From Polaribacter vadi (GTDB taxonomy: Bacteria > Bacteroidota > Bacteroidia > Flavobacteriales > Flavobacteriaceae), in contig NZ_CP017477.1 in assembly GCF_001761365.1 (NCBI RefSeq), forward strand, positions 2,222,001 through 2,286,000: DNA of 64,000 nt, written 5' to 3'. This document shows, in pieces, positions 24,600 through 33,691 of the stretch (position 1 is its first letter; each line of letters starts with the position of its first letter). A model generated the notes under the pieces. It ran no database searches, was not told where the DNA came from, and saw only the letters and a program-made list of their open reading frames with translations. A program made the translations under genes and the position numbers.

Positions 24600-25885
24600 T
24601 GGAGGATAAAAAAATAGATGATTTATTTAAAAATCAACTGAAAAACCTTGAGGTTTCTCCAAATAAAAAAGTTTGGAATTCCATAGAAACCAAGCTCAAA
24701 AAAAAGAAACGTAGAGTTCTTCCTTTTTGGCTATTTTCTGGTGCAGCTGCAGCAATTTTGGTGTTAGGTTTATTTTTCTATCCATTTTCTACGAATGAAA
24801 ACCAACACATAATTCCTAAAATTGATGAAGTTATTACAACAAGCCCAACAAAAAAACCTTTAATAAATACTACAATTGATACTTTAATTTTACAAAATAA
24901 TAAAGTTGAACAAGTTTTAAAAACGAATCAAAATGCATTTGTAAAAACAGAAATAAAAGAAGAAAAATCGAATACTAACAACACTAAAAAAGAATTTGTT
25001 GCACGTAAAAATCCAGCAAAAACAACATTTTTAAAACCTTTTAATATTGATGCAAATCTGACTTCAAATCAACAAATAACAACAATATATATTGAAAATA
25101 TTACTATTAAAAACGCTTCTGAAAAAATGGATTTTAATGCTTTTTTAGCAACAAAAGAAACACAAATAAAGAATAAAGAAATAGTAAAAAATTGGTCTGT
25201 AGCTCCTACTTTTGGAGTTTTACAGTCTAATTCATTTTCTAATACTTCTCCTATTGCAGAGGATTTAGCCAATACAACAACTGGCGAAAATTCATTTTCT
25301 TACGGTTTGCAAGTTGGTTACAAACTCAATAAAAGATGGACGATTCAATCTGGAATTCATCTGCAAGAAATGAAATATTCTAACAATCAAATTGCTGTGT
25401 ACCCTTCAGAAATTGCAAACTTGCAATCTGTGGCTTTTAAAGATAATGGTGCTGTTTCCTTTAACAATTCTGTATCTGAAAATTTGAGCATTATGTCTAA
25501 TTTATTTACTAACTTTGTAAAAAGTACAGGAAATTTATCACAAAATTTCGGCTACATAGAAATCCCCCTAGAAATGAAATACAACTTCTCTAACAACACT
25601 AAAATTGAAGCACAATTAGTTACAGGTTTTAGTTCGCTTTTTTTAGATAAAAATAAAGTGGTTTTAAACACCTTTAACACAACCAGAACAGGTGAATTAA
25701 CAAACTTAAATAACATTAATTTTAGTGGAAATTTAGGCTTCGATTTTAATTATTTCTTAAATAGAAATTGGTCTTTAAACATAAACCCGATGTTTAAAGT
25801 ACAACTTAACACTTTTAAAACAGAAGCTAACGGTTTCGCACCTTTTAACTTGGGTATTTATTCAGGAATTAAATACCAATTTTAA
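24599..25885 (+). CDS. Anti-sigma-like membrane protein with C-terminal outer membrane beta-barrel
   Basis: The 428-residue protein has a cytoplasmic-like N-terminus ('MEDKKIDDLFKNQL', 'VWNSIETKLKKKKRR'), one membrane helix (about residues 44-62), a low-complexity Lys/Thr/Asn linker, and a C-terminal domain with beta-barrel strands ('YGLQVGYKLNKRWTIQSGI', ending 'GIYSGIKYQF') like PorT-type barrels. Its ATG overlaps the sigma gene stop (TAATG), indicating translational coupling. It is likely partner or regulator of that sigma factor; a role in envelope stress is only a guess. Confidence 0.75.
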   Translation: MEDKKIDDLFKNQLKNLEVSPNKKVWNSIETKLKKKKRRVLPFWLFSGAAAAILVLGLFFYPFSTNENQHIIPKIDEVITTSPTKKPLINTTIDTLILQNNKVEQVLKTNQNAFVKTEIKEEKSNTNNTKKEFVARKNPAKTTFLKPFNIDANLTSNQQITTIYIENITIKNASEKMDFNAFLATKETQIKNKEIVKNWSVAPTFGVLQSNSFSNTSPIAEDLANTTTGENSFSYGLQVGYKLNKRWTIQSGIHLQEMKYSNNQIAVYPSEIANLQSVAFKDNGAVSFNNSVSENLSIMSNLFTNFVKSTGNLSQNFGYIEIPLEMKYNFSNNTKIEAQLVTGFSSLFLDKNKVVLNTFNTTRTGELTNLNNINFSGNLGFDFNYFLNRNWSLNINPMFKVQLNTFKTEANGFAPFNLGIYSGIKYQF

Positions 25886-25980
25886 AAAACCAAAACCTAA
25901 AACATCGTATATACTTTAACAATTTGGCGATAAATTTTAACGATTTAACGAAAACAAAAGAACAATACTCGTTAAATAAT

Positions 25981-25988
25981 TATATTTG
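25981..25988 (+). promoter_or_regulatory. -7 element upstream of 129-residue protein gene
   Basis: TATATTTG is an exact TAnnTTTG match, 34 bases before the ATG at 26023. No clear -33. Confidence 0.45.
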
Positions 25989-26022
25989 CCCTCCTTTTAA
26001 AGTTTAATACAAATAAATTCTT

Positions 26023-26412
26023 TTGAAAATGATTGCTACGAATTTGATGGACATAAAAGATGACGAAATGAAGCTTATAGAGACAACATATAGAACTTTG
26101 AGCGGAACTAAAACAGTTTTAGAAATCCCCAAAAGAAAACCTACACAATGGATTATAAATCAAGATAATGAACCTAAATTTTATGTTGATTTATATGATT
26201 TATCTATAGAATCTAATGCAATGATGAATAGTTTAGTACTATGTGCTAAAAAATCTATCAGAGATGTTTTAGAAGTAATTAACGAAAGGAATAATATTAA
26301 TTTATCGATTACTAAAGTTTCTAAAATAGGGATAAAGAAAAAATTAAATTCTGTTCCTAAAAATATTAATTTAGAACCTTTGCCAGAAAAATGGTTGGCT
26401 TATTCTTTGTAA
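26023..26412 (+). CDS. Hypothetical protein
   Basis: This is a soluble 129-residue protein without signal peptide or membrane segment. I do not recognise it. The middle reads 'WIINQDNEPKFYVDLYDLSIES', and a helical part follows with 'CAKKSIRDVLEVINERNN'. It has a good -7 promoter element and its own codon use looks like its neighbours. Its end overlaps the convergent isoaspartyl peptidase gene by 13 bases. An alternative start is the ATG at 26029. Confidence 0.6.
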   Translation: MKMIATNLMDIKDDEMKLIETTYRTLSGTKTVLEIPKRKPTQWIINQDNEPKFYVDLYDLSIESNAMMNSLVLCAKKSIRDVLEVINERNNINLSITKVSKIGIKKKLNSVPKNINLEPLPEKWLAYSL

Positions 26413-27458
26413 ATTTTTACAATTAATTTGCCTTTATCGTCCATTGATGCTCTGTACATTCCAGCTGTATTAAATTCAAAAGACATGTTGCCATTTTTAT
26501 CTAAAGCAACAACTCCACCTGTTCCACCAAGTGAGGTTAATTTATTTTGAATTACATCTTGAGTGGCTTGTTTTAAGGAGACATTTTTATATTCCATTTG
26601 TGCAGAAATATCATACGCAACTTGGTTTCTTATAAAATATTCACCCCAACCTGTAGAAGAAACTCCACAGGTTTTGTTGTTTGCGTACGTTCCTGAACCA
26701 ATAATTGGTGCATCTCCAATTCTACCCCATCTTTTATTGGTCATACCTCCTGTTGATGTTCCTGCAGCAATATTTCCATTTTTATCCAAAGCCACACAAC
26801 CTACTGTTCCGAATTTACTGTCTTTAATATCTGCATCATAAAAAGCAGCTTTTTTATCATCATGATCTAATTCTGTTTTTTCTCTATCTTTTATTCTTTG
26901 AAGTGATTTAAAACGATTTTCTGTATAAAAATAACTTGGATCTACAATTTCCAAACCTTTTTCTGCTGCAAAAATCGATGCTCCTTCTCCTGAAAGCATT
27001 ACATGATCTGAATCTGTCATTACTTTTATCGCTAATTCAATTGGGCTTTTTACATTTTTAACACCTGCAACAGCTCCAGCATTTAACGTTTTTCCATCCA
27101 TAAAAGAAGCATCTAATTCATTGGTTTCTTCGTGTGTAAAAACAGCACCTTTACCTGCATTAAATAAGGGTGATTCTTCCATAACCTGAATGGTTTTCAT
27201 CACTGCTTTTTGACTTGTTCCTCCATTTTTTAGAATTGTATGACCAACTTTTATAGCCTCTTCTAGTTTTTGTTGATATTCAGCTTCTTTTTCATCAGAC
27301 ATATTTTTCTTTAAAATAGTACCTGCTCCACCATGAATTATAATAGCAAAATCATTTACTTTTAAATCATCTTTTTTTTCTTTGGATGTAACTTCTGTAG
27401 AGTTTTTACATCCAAAGAAAATAATACATGTTGCAATAATAAAAAGTGCTTTTTTCAT
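26400..27458 (-). CDS. Isoaspartyl peptidase/L-asparaginase (Ntn hydrolase), lipoprotein
   Basis: The protein is a plant-type asparaginase that self-cleaves to expose an N-terminal threonine and hydrolyses isoaspartyl dipeptides or asparagine. The start at 27458 gives 352 residues with a lipoprotein signal ('IFFGCKNS', Cys near 17); the upstream in-frame ATG (27482) adds eight residues that do not fit a signal. The cleavage site is at 'KFGTVGCVALDKNG', with 'AAGTSTGGM' and 'GSGTYANN' as substrate loops. Location at the cell envelope is inferred from the lipobox. Confidence 0.9.
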   Translation of the reverse strand: MKKALFIIATCIIFFGCKNSTEVTSKEKKDDLKVNDFAIIIHGGAGTILKKNMSDEKEAEYQQKLEEAIKVGHTILKNGGTSQKAVMKTIQVMEESPLFNAGKGAVFTHEETNELDASFMDGKTLNAGAVAGVKNVKSPIELAIKVMTDSDHVMLSGEGASIFAAEKGLEIVDPSYFYTENRFKSLQRIKDREKTELDHDDKKAAFYDADIKDSKFGTVGCVALDKNGNIAAGTSTGGMTNKRWGRIGDAPIIGSGTYANNKTCGVSSTGWGEYFIRNQVAYDISAQMEYKNVSLKQATQDVIQNKLTSLGGTGGVVALDKNGNMSFEFNTAGMYRASMDDKGKLIVKIYKE

Positions 27459-27679
27459 AAAATATTGTTTAATATCAAACAAAAATAGTTATTTCTGTTT
27501 AATTTAATTAAGTCTTAAATTATTCGTAAATTCGAAGCTCTAAAATAAAGATTTTTTTTGAGAAAAAAATTTTTCTAAAAACCTATATTTTTAGATTTCC
27601 TTTTTAAGGGAAAGACATTTTAATGGAAACCTTAACAGGTACATTTTTTATTTTAAGCAACAAAAAAACGATTTACAAA

Positions 27680-29221
27680 ATGGATAATTTCGGAATAGCA
27701 AAAGCGCTAAAAGATTTAGGAATTAAAGATATAAATAACGGAACTTCTACAGGACAAGATAATTTTTCTAACGGAGAAATTATTGAGAGTTTTTCTCCTG
27801 TGGATGGAAAACTAATAGGAAAAGTAAAAACTACAAGCAAAGAAGATTACGATAAAGTAATGGAAAAAGCTACCAACGCTTTTACTGTTTGGAGAGATAA
27901 ACCTGCTCCACAAAGAGGCGAAATTGTACGCCAATTTGGTAATAAATTAAGAGATTTAAAAGAACCTTTAGGAAAATTGGTTTCTTATGAAATGGGAAAA
28001 TCTTTACAAGAAGGTTATGGGGAAGTACAAGAAATGATTGATATCTGCGATTTTGCTGTGGGTTTATCTCGCCAGTTAAATGGACAAACGATTCCTTCTG
28101 AAAGACCAGGTCATGTAATGAGAGAACAATGGCACCCAATTGGTGTTGTTGGTATTATTTCTGCCTTTAATTTTCCTGTGGCTGTTTGGGCTTGGAACAC
28201 AGCTTTAGCTTGGATTTGTGGTGATGTTTGTGTGTGGAAAGGCTCTGAAAAAGCACCTTTATGCACAATTGCTTGCCAAAATATTATAGCAGCAATTTTA
28301 AAAGAAAATAATTTACCAGAAGGAATTTCATCAATTATTAATGGTGATTATAAAGTTGGTGAAATGATGACAAAAGACACCAGAATCCCCTTAGTTTCTG
28401 CAACAGGTTCTACAAGAATGGGTAGAATTGTAGGCGCAAAAGTTGCTGAACGTTTTGGAAAATCTTTATTAGAATTAGGTGGAAATAATGCCATTATTAT
28501 TACACCAACTGCAGATTTAAAAGTTGTAGTTCCTGGAGCTGTATTTGGTGCTGTTGGTACTTGTGGACAAAGATGCACATCCACCAGAAGATTAATTATT
28601 CACGAATCTGTTTATGATAAAGTAAGAGACGCAATTGTGGGTGCTTACAAACAAATAAAAATTGGGAATCCTTTAGATGAAAATAATCATGTTGGCCCAT
28701 TAATTGACCATGATTCTGTAAATACCTATTTAGCTGCTATTGAAAAAGCGAAAGCTGAAGGTGGAAATGTTTTGGTTGAAGGTGGAGTTTTAGAAGGAAA
28801 AGGATATGAATCTGGTTGCTACGTAAAACCTGCAATTATTGAAGCTGAAAATCATTTTGAAATTGTACAACATGAAACTTTTGCACCTATTTTATATTTG
28901 ATGAAATATGCTGGAGAAGTAGAAAATGCCATCGCAAAACAAAATGGTGTTGCACAAGGTTTATCATCTGCAATTATGACAAATGAATTGAAAGAAGCAG
29001 AAAAATTCTTGTCTTATGCTGGTTCAGATTGTGGAATTGCCAATGTAAATATCGGAACTTCTGGTGCAGAAATTGGTGGTGCTTTTGGTGGCGAAAAAGA
29101 AACTGGTGGTGGACGTGAATCTGGTTCTGATGCTTGGAAAGTATATATGAGAAGACAAACAAACACCATTAATTATTCAGACGAATTACCTTTAGCACAA
29201 GGAATTAAGTTTGACCTTTAA
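27680..29221 (+). CDS. ALDH7-like aldehyde dehydrogenase (alpha-aminoadipic semialdehyde dehydrogenase type)
   Basis: The start at 27680 ('MDNFGIAKALKDLGI') gives 513 residues; an in-frame ATG at 27623 would add an atypical extension. Catalytic cysteine is in 'GTCGQRCTSTRR' and the general base in 'LELGGNN'. 'SERPGHVMREQWHPIGVVG' and 'FGGEKETGGGRESGSDAWK' match antiquitin-like (ALDH7A1) enzymes, which oxidise alpha-aminoadipic semialdehyde in lysine breakdown. That substrate is inferred from the family. It is a single gene with a strong terminator at 29249-29277. Confidence 0.92.
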   Translation: MDNFGIAKALKDLGIKDINNGTSTGQDNFSNGEIIESFSPVDGKLIGKVKTTSKEDYDKVMEKATNAFTVWRDKPAPQRGEIVRQFGNKLRDLKEPLGKLVSYEMGKSLQEGYGEVQEMIDICDFAVGLSRQLNGQTIPSERPGHVMREQWHPIGVVGIISAFNFPVAVWAWNTALAWICGDVCVWKGSEKAPLCTIACQNIIAAILKENNLPEGISSIINGDYKVGEMMTKDTRIPLVSATGSTRMGRIVGAKVAERFGKSLLELGGNNAIIITPTADLKVVVPGAVFGAVGTCGQRCTSTRRLIIHESVYDKVRDAIVGAYKQIKIGNPLDENNHVGPLIDHDSVNTYLAAIEKAKAEGGNVLVEGGVLEGKGYESGCYVKPAIIEAENHFEIVQHETFAPILYLMKYAGEVENAIAKQNGVAQGLSSAIMTNELKEAEKFLSYAGSDCGIANVNIGTSGAEIGGAFGGEKETGGGRESGSDAWKVYMRRQTNTINYSDELPLAQGIKFDL

Positions 29222-29248
29222 GAAATTTTAAATATTTTTAAATAGCAA

Positions 29249-29277
29249 AAAACCCAACTTTCTAAGTTGGGTTTTTA
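29249..29277 (+). terminator. Bidirectional terminator between ALDH gene and DUF4097-like operon
   Basis: AACCCAACTT (29251-29260) pairs with AAGTTGGGTT around a TCTA loop. A tract before and T tract after allow termination on both strands. Confidence 0.88.
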
Positions 29278-29308
29278 TTTGTAAATAATAAATTAATTTT
29301 AGCTTAAT

Positions 29309-30469
29309 CTATTTAATATTTAAAATTCCGTTTTTAAGAACAACTTCTATATTCCCTAAAAAAGGCTCATTTTCTTTTCTTTTCTTTTGAAGTATTTTTA
29401 TAAGTTCTTTTTCTTTATTTACGCCAAAAGAAGTTTTTGTATTATTCATATTTAAAACAGTATTATGACCAAAAATATCCATAGAGAAATTATTTTCCAC
29501 TACTTTATAGAAATTTAGTTCAGAATAATCTCCTGTTAAATTAAATTTTGTGAAGTTTTCGTTGAAATTATAAAGATAAAGTTTACTGCTAAAATCATTT
29601 ATTTCAACATTTTCTCCTACTTCTCCAATTTGAACTCTAGAAGATTCTAATTTTATATTAGATTTAGAAATAGAACCAATATTTACTTTTGACATATCTC
29701 TTAGGTCAATTTTTGTATTTCTTATTCCATCCGTCTCTAAAATACCATTTGAGGAAGTTATTTTGTTGTTTTTCCCAATTATTCTTCTAAATTTAAAATT
29801 ACCTTTAAAGCTATCCATTCTAAATTCTGTTGTTATATCAAAATCACATTTAATATCAGATTCAATAGCATTTATTCTTAACCGAACATTTGTTGGAACA
29901 GCAATTACAAACTTTTTTTGTATTTTTTTATCGGTTTTTAAAGGTTTGCTTAATGGATAATTATCAATATTTCTTTTAATATAACTATTAAAATCACTAC
30001 CTAAACTAAAATCAATCTCTTCTATTAAAGAATCCTTTGTGATATGTAATTTTTCTATATCTCTCAAAGTTTTAAAGTAATTCTTAAGATAATCTTTATA
30101 AACTTTATTAATTGGGTTTTCGAAATTTTTATAATCAACATTAGGTCTATACATTAAATCAATATTTAAATATCTTGAGTTTTTAGCTTCTAAAAATATT
30201 TGATTATTCTTTTTAGAAGTCTTTATTACAGATTCATCCAAAAGATTATTTATTTTTCTTTTTGAATAATTGTAAAAAGTAATTTCATAATTAAAATGAA
30301 TTTTACCATCTGCTGAAGCTATAATATGAACATCTGCATTGTCCAAATCTAAATTTAAAATGGTGTTTTCATCAACCTTAAAACTCTTTTTTAATATAAT
30401 TTCTTTAGTTTGTGAAAAAGAAATAGTAACTGAAAATAGAAATAAAATACTATATATATATGGTTTCAT
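29309..30469 (-). CDS. Secreted DUF4097-like beta-helical protein
   Basis: The 386-residue protein has a signal peptide ('MKPYIYSILFLFSVTISFSQ') and an array of short beta strands in the C-terminal half ('FKGNFKFRRIIGKNNKITSSNGILETDGI', 'SKVNIGSISKSNIKLESSRVQIGEVG') like the DUF4097/DUF2807 adhesin-like fold. It starts inside the end of the anti-sigma gene (20-base overlap), making it the third gene of a sigma-anti-sigma-envelope operon. Its function is unknown; a target or sensor of the system is a fair guess. Confidence 0.65.
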   Translation of the reverse strand: MKPYIYSILFLFSVTISFSQTKEIILKKSFKVDENTILNLDLDNADVHIIASADGKIHFNYEITFYNYSKRKINNLLDESVIKTSKKNNQIFLEAKNSRYLNIDLMYRPNVDYKNFENPINKVYKDYLKNYFKTLRDIEKLHITKDSLIEEIDFSLGSDFNSYIKRNIDNYPLSKPLKTDKKIQKKFVIAVPTNVRLRINAIESDIKCDFDITTEFRMDSFKGNFKFRRIIGKNNKITSSNGILETDGIRNTKIDLRDMSKVNIGSISKSNIKLESSRVQIGEVGENVEINDFSSKLYLYNFNENFTKFNLTGDYSELNFYKVVENNFSMDIFGHNTVLNMNNTKTSFGVNKEKELIKILQKKRKENEPFLGNIEVVLKNGILNIK

Positions 30470-30974
30470 TACTGATGTTTTTTTGATTCAACTCATTAAT
30501 ATGTTCTTTAATATCTTTGATTAACTGCAAACGTCTCTGCAAATTATCGATTAAAGATTGTAACACATTTATATTGTTTGGAAACGCTGTTAATTGTTTT
30601 GTAATTTTTTGATAATCTGCTTTTGATTCTTTTAATTTTTCTTCATATTTTTTTATCAAAAACGTGTCTTTTGCAATTTCCTTAAAACTATTCCATTCTT
30701 TATCTATAGAGCTTAAATAGTCTTTTTCAATAGCTTGCATCTGTATTTCAATTGCCGATTTTTGAGGTGAAGCTACTGTGTTTTTATAAACAAAAACACA
30801 CGTAATTATCAGTAAAAATGACGCAACAATTTTTAAGAGTTTATAACTCTTTCTGCGTTCTTTTTTAGGTTGATTTTCCTCTAACTTCTTGACAAAATCT
30901 TCACGATGATTTTTTGGAATTTTCATTTTATCAACATCATCTTTAGAAAATAAATCTCTTATATCACGTTCCAT
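30450..30974 (-). CDS. Putative anti-sigma factor, single-pass membrane protein
   Basis: This 174-residue protein has a charged cytoplasmic N-terminus ('MERDIRDLFSKDDVDKMKIPKNHREDF'), one membrane helix ('LLKIVASFLLIITCVFVY', about residues 46-63) and a long helical, probably coiled-coil periplasmic part. It overlaps the ECF sigma gene by 11 bases at its start and the DUF4097-like gene by 20 bases at its end. The layout is that of an anti-sigma factor; no catalytic domain is seen. Confidence 0.7.
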   Translation of the reverse strand: MERDIRDLFSKDDVDKMKIPKNHREDFVKKLEENQPKKERRKSYKLLKIVASFLLIITCVFVYKNTVASPQKSAIEIQMQAIEKDYLSSIDKEWNSFKEIAKDTFLIKKYEEKLKESKADYQKITKQLTAFPNNINVLQSLIDNLQRRLQLIKDIKEHINELNQKNISNETIYI

Positions 30975-31506
30975 ATTTTTCTACTTTTAAAAGGTTTCTC
31001 AAAGCTAATTTTCCTCTTCTTAAATGGGTTCTCGATGTTTTTACTGGTATTTTTAAAATAGCAGCTATTTCTTGATGATCATAACCTTCCATCAAATACA
31101 ATTTTATAACCAATTGATATTTTAAATCTAGTTTTTCAATTGCTTCAATAATTTGTTGTTTGCTAATTTTTGAATCGAAATTCCAAGCATCATCATTAGA
31201 AATTTCTAACGGATATTTCTCTAAAGAAATCGTTTCTAATTTTTTCTTTTTTAAAGCATCAATACAGGTATTAATGATGATCATTTTTAACCAACTACTA
31301 AAATTGGTACCATCAACATAGTTCTTTAAATTTAAAAATGCTTTTAAAAAACCATCTTGCATTACATCTTTAGCTTCTTCATTATTTTTTAAATATCTAC
31401 AAGAAATAGCAAACATGGCATTGCAATGCAAATCGTACAATTTTATTTGTGCCTTTTGGTTGCCATTTTTACTTTCGATAACTAAAAAGTTAATTTCTTT
31501 AGACAT
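30964..31506 (-). CDS. ECF-type RNA polymerase sigma-70 factor
   Basis: The 180-residue protein shows region 2 ('YLKNNEEAKDVMQDGFLKAFLNL', about 37-59) and region 4 ('YDHQEIAAILKIPVKTSRTHLRRGK', about 144-168). It starts 'MSKEINFLVIESKNGNQKAQIKLYDLH'. It is the first gene of a three-gene overlapping operon with a putative anti-sigma factor and a secreted beta-helical protein, so it probably reads an envelope signal. Confidence 0.92.
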   Translation of the reverse strand: MSKEINFLVIESKNGNQKAQIKLYDLHCNAMFAISCRYLKNNEEAKDVMQDGFLKAFLNLKNYVDGTNFSSWLKMIIINTCIDALKKKKLETISLEKYPLEISNDDAWNFDSKISKQQIIEAIEKLDLKYQLVIKLYLMEGYDHQEIAAILKIPVKTSRTHLRRGKLALRNLLKVEKYGT

Positions 31507-31595
31507 TCTTGTGGGTTGCTTCTATTCTTAAAAACGAAACTGAATTTAAAAGGTTTCAAAAAAGACTAATCTTTTAATTAAAAGTGTAAAAAATC

Positions 31596-32738
31596 TTAAT
31601 TATATTTTACTTTTCGAATTACTCTCATAACCTCTTTGTAATTTACGTAGGTAGTTTTATCCTGCAAATTTTTAATATAGTTTTTTGCTTTTTTAAGCAA
31701 CTCTGAAGCCTCTAAAAACCCATTTAAATAACACAATAAATAGTTGGTAGGCAATCTAAAAACATCTTCATGTTCACTAACTGAAAGTGGAGTATCACTA
31801 GTAATTTTAGAAACTATTTTGTTACAATTTGTGTATATATGATTAATGATAGTAGCATTATATTTAGGTGGCTGAAACAAGAACTCTTTTACAATATGAT
31901 GTTTCCCATTATTCTTAAAGTTGATGATGGTTTTTTCTAATGGATAATGCGTTTCTTCTTTTTCAATACCCAGTAAAATATATTCTGTAATTATAAAAGA
32001 ATGTTTATTATAACTAATTTGAACTTCGTCTAAAGCAGAAAAAAATAATCGAACTTGTTCGTTAATTAACTCAATATCTACTCTAGAAAAAAATTCTTGA
32101 TGTTGTATTATTTTCTTTTCACCTGCCCAACACAATACAAATTGTTCATTAAAAACTTTGTATTGAGGGTTGTATTCTGGTTTGTGATTATTTATAAAAT
32201 CAAACACACCATTTAGAGTGAGTTCAATATTATTTCTAGCATTTTTCTCAATAGATTCAACAATTTCTTTATTAGTATTTCTCAATTCGAAACCTTCTCC
32301 TAAAAAAGGCATAGAGTTGCTTCCTCTTCTGTAAAAAATGGTTTTTCGTTTATATTTCCAAGCATTTTTTAAAAGAGATGTAATTAGATTGTTAGGATGA
32401 ATAGTAACCAAACCAATCACTTTATGACGTGGTAAACTTGGAAAAGGCACGTTTTCATATTCAATTTTTGGAGGATTATTTAAATATGCATTTACTAAGT
32501 TTTGAATTTTGCTGTCATCAAAAAAATCAACTCCAATTATTTTATTTTCTACGTCTTCAATACCAATAACTATATAAGAATTATTGGCGGGATTTGAATT
32601 TGAAAGCGCACAAATATGTTTTAAAAACTTGGCTTTTCCATCCTTAGAATCTAAGGATAATTTTTGCTTTTTATCATAAAAACTATTCTCATCATTATGA
32701 GATAGTAGATTTTTGATAAGTAAGCGTTTGTTGATCAT
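31596..32738 (-). CDS. AlbA_2 (Schlafen-type) domain protein
   Basis: The first 150 or so of 380 residues match the AlbA_2 putative nucleic-acid-binding/ATPase-like domain: 'GKAKFLKHICALSNSN...SYIVIGIEDVENKIIGVDFFD' and 'TIFYRRGSNSMPF'. The C-terminal half is not one that I recognise ('VDIELINEQVRLFFSALDEVQISY'). It is one base after the SDR gene in the same direction, so they are probably co-transcribed. AlbA_2 proteins have been linked to regulation and in some cases to defence; no defence partners are visible here. Confidence 0.75.
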   Translation of the reverse strand: MINKRLLIKNLLSHNDENSFYDKKQKLSLDSKDGKAKFLKHICALSNSNPANNSYIVIGIEDVENKIIGVDFFDDSKIQNLVNAYLNNPPKIEYENVPFPSLPRHKVIGLVTIHPNNLITSLLKNAWKYKRKTIFYRRGSNSMPFLGEGFELRNTNKEIVESIEKNARNNIELTLNGVFDFINNHKPEYNPQYKVFNEQFVLCWAGEKKIIQHQEFFSRVDIELINEQVRLFFSALDEVQISYNKHSFIITEYILLGIEKEETHYPLEKTIINFKNNGKHHIVKEFLFQPPKYNATIINHIYTNCNKIVSKITSDTPLSVSEHEDVFRLPTNYLLCYLNGFLEASELLKKAKNYIKNLQDKTTYVNYKEVMRVIRKVKYN

Positions 32739-32739
32739 C

Positions 32740-33495
32740 CTAAGAATCTCTATTTAAAATTGTTGGTGTTGCTTGTGCTGTTGGATACACCACTAAATCT
32801 TCGATATTTACATGATAAGGTCTTGTAACCACAAAATGGATAATATCTGCAATATCTTCTGCTTGCAAAGCTTTATAGCCTGCGTAAACCGTTTTTGCTT
32901 TTTCTGTATCACCTTTAAAACGAATATCAGAAAACTCAGTTTCCACAGCTCCAGGATGTATTGCTGAAACACGAATATTATGTTTGTTCAAATCGATTCT
33001 CATAGCTTTATTTAAAGCGTTTACAGCGTGTTTTGAAGCACAATAAACATTTCCATTAGGATATACTTCTTTTGCAGCAATAGAGCCAATATTCACAATA
33101 AAGCCACTATTTCTAGCAGTCATTTGAGGAATAATTGCTTTTGACACATATAACAATCCTTTTACGTTAATATCTAACATAGCATCCCAATCATCCATAT
33201 CTCCATCTTGTATGGTTGATAATCCATGTGCATTCCCAGCATTATTGATTAAAATATCAATCTGTTTAAAATTTTCTGGAAGCGATTTTATTGTTGATAA
33301 TACTTCTTCTCTTTTAGAAACATCAAACTGTAAAGTAGTTACCTCTGTAAGCTTACTAAGTTCTTGCTTTAATTTTTCTAGTCTTTCTGTTCTTCTACCA
33401 CAAAGAATTAACCGAATATTATTTTTTGCAAAAAGTTCTGCTGTTGCTTTTCCTATTCCTGAAGTTGCGCCTGTTATAAATGCTGTTTTTATCAT
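32740..33495 (-). CDS. SDR oxidoreductase (YdfG-like)
   Basis: A classical SDR of 251 residues with 'TGATSGIG' (8-15), 'NNAG' (about 86-89), 'NIGSIAAKEVYPNGNVYCASKHAV' (Ser, Tyr, Lys) and an NADP-type 'CGRRTERL' loop. It resembles YdfG/serine 3-dehydrogenase-like enzymes that reduce 3-hydroxy acids or malonic semialdehyde. The substrate is not determined by sequence. Confidence 0.85.
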   Translation of the reverse strand: MIKTAFITGATSGIGKATAELFAKNNIRLILCGRRTERLEKLKQELSKLTEVTTLQFDVSKREEVLSTIKSLPENFKQIDILINNAGNAHGLSTIQDGDMDDWDAMLDINVKGLLYVSKAIIPQMTARNSGFIVNIGSIAAKEVYPNGNVYCASKHAVNALNKAMRIDLNKHNIRVSAIHPGAVETEFSDIRFKGDTEKAKTVYAGYKALQAEDIADIIHFVVTRPYHVNIEDLVVYPTAQATPTILNRDS

Positions 33496-33610
33496 AAAAA
33501 TATATGCTACTATTAATGTTGATATTCTGCACCAATTTACCTTGAAAATATCATAAAAACAATTAAATATTAGAATGACTTATTACGTATTCAAAAAAAG
33601 TTTTAAACAA

Positions 33611-33637
33611 GAAAAAACCACCCTCCTCAGGGTGGTT
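33611..33637 (-). terminator. Terminator of lipoprotein gene (minus strand)
   Basis: AACCACCCT (33616-33624) pairs with AGGGTGGTT (33629-33637); the A tract on the left gives a U tract on the minus strand. Confidence 0.8.
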
Positions 33638-33647
33638 CCTCTTTCAA

Positions 33648-33669
33648 TTGGTTATTGAGAAATAACCAA
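33648..33669. other. Second hairpin next to the terminator
   Basis: TTGGTTATT (33648-33656) pairs perfectly with AATAACCAA (33661-33669) around GAGA. On the minus strand it lies between the lipoprotein stop codon and the terminator, and may stabilise the transcript end. Confidence 0.55.
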
Positions 33670-33691
33670 CCAAAAATCAACTAACCAAACT

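Noticed and set aside
31596..32738. Defence island around the AlbA_2 protein
   Set aside because: Neighbours are an SDR, a sigma operon and lipoproteins; there is no nuclease, restriction gene, integrase or change in base composition.
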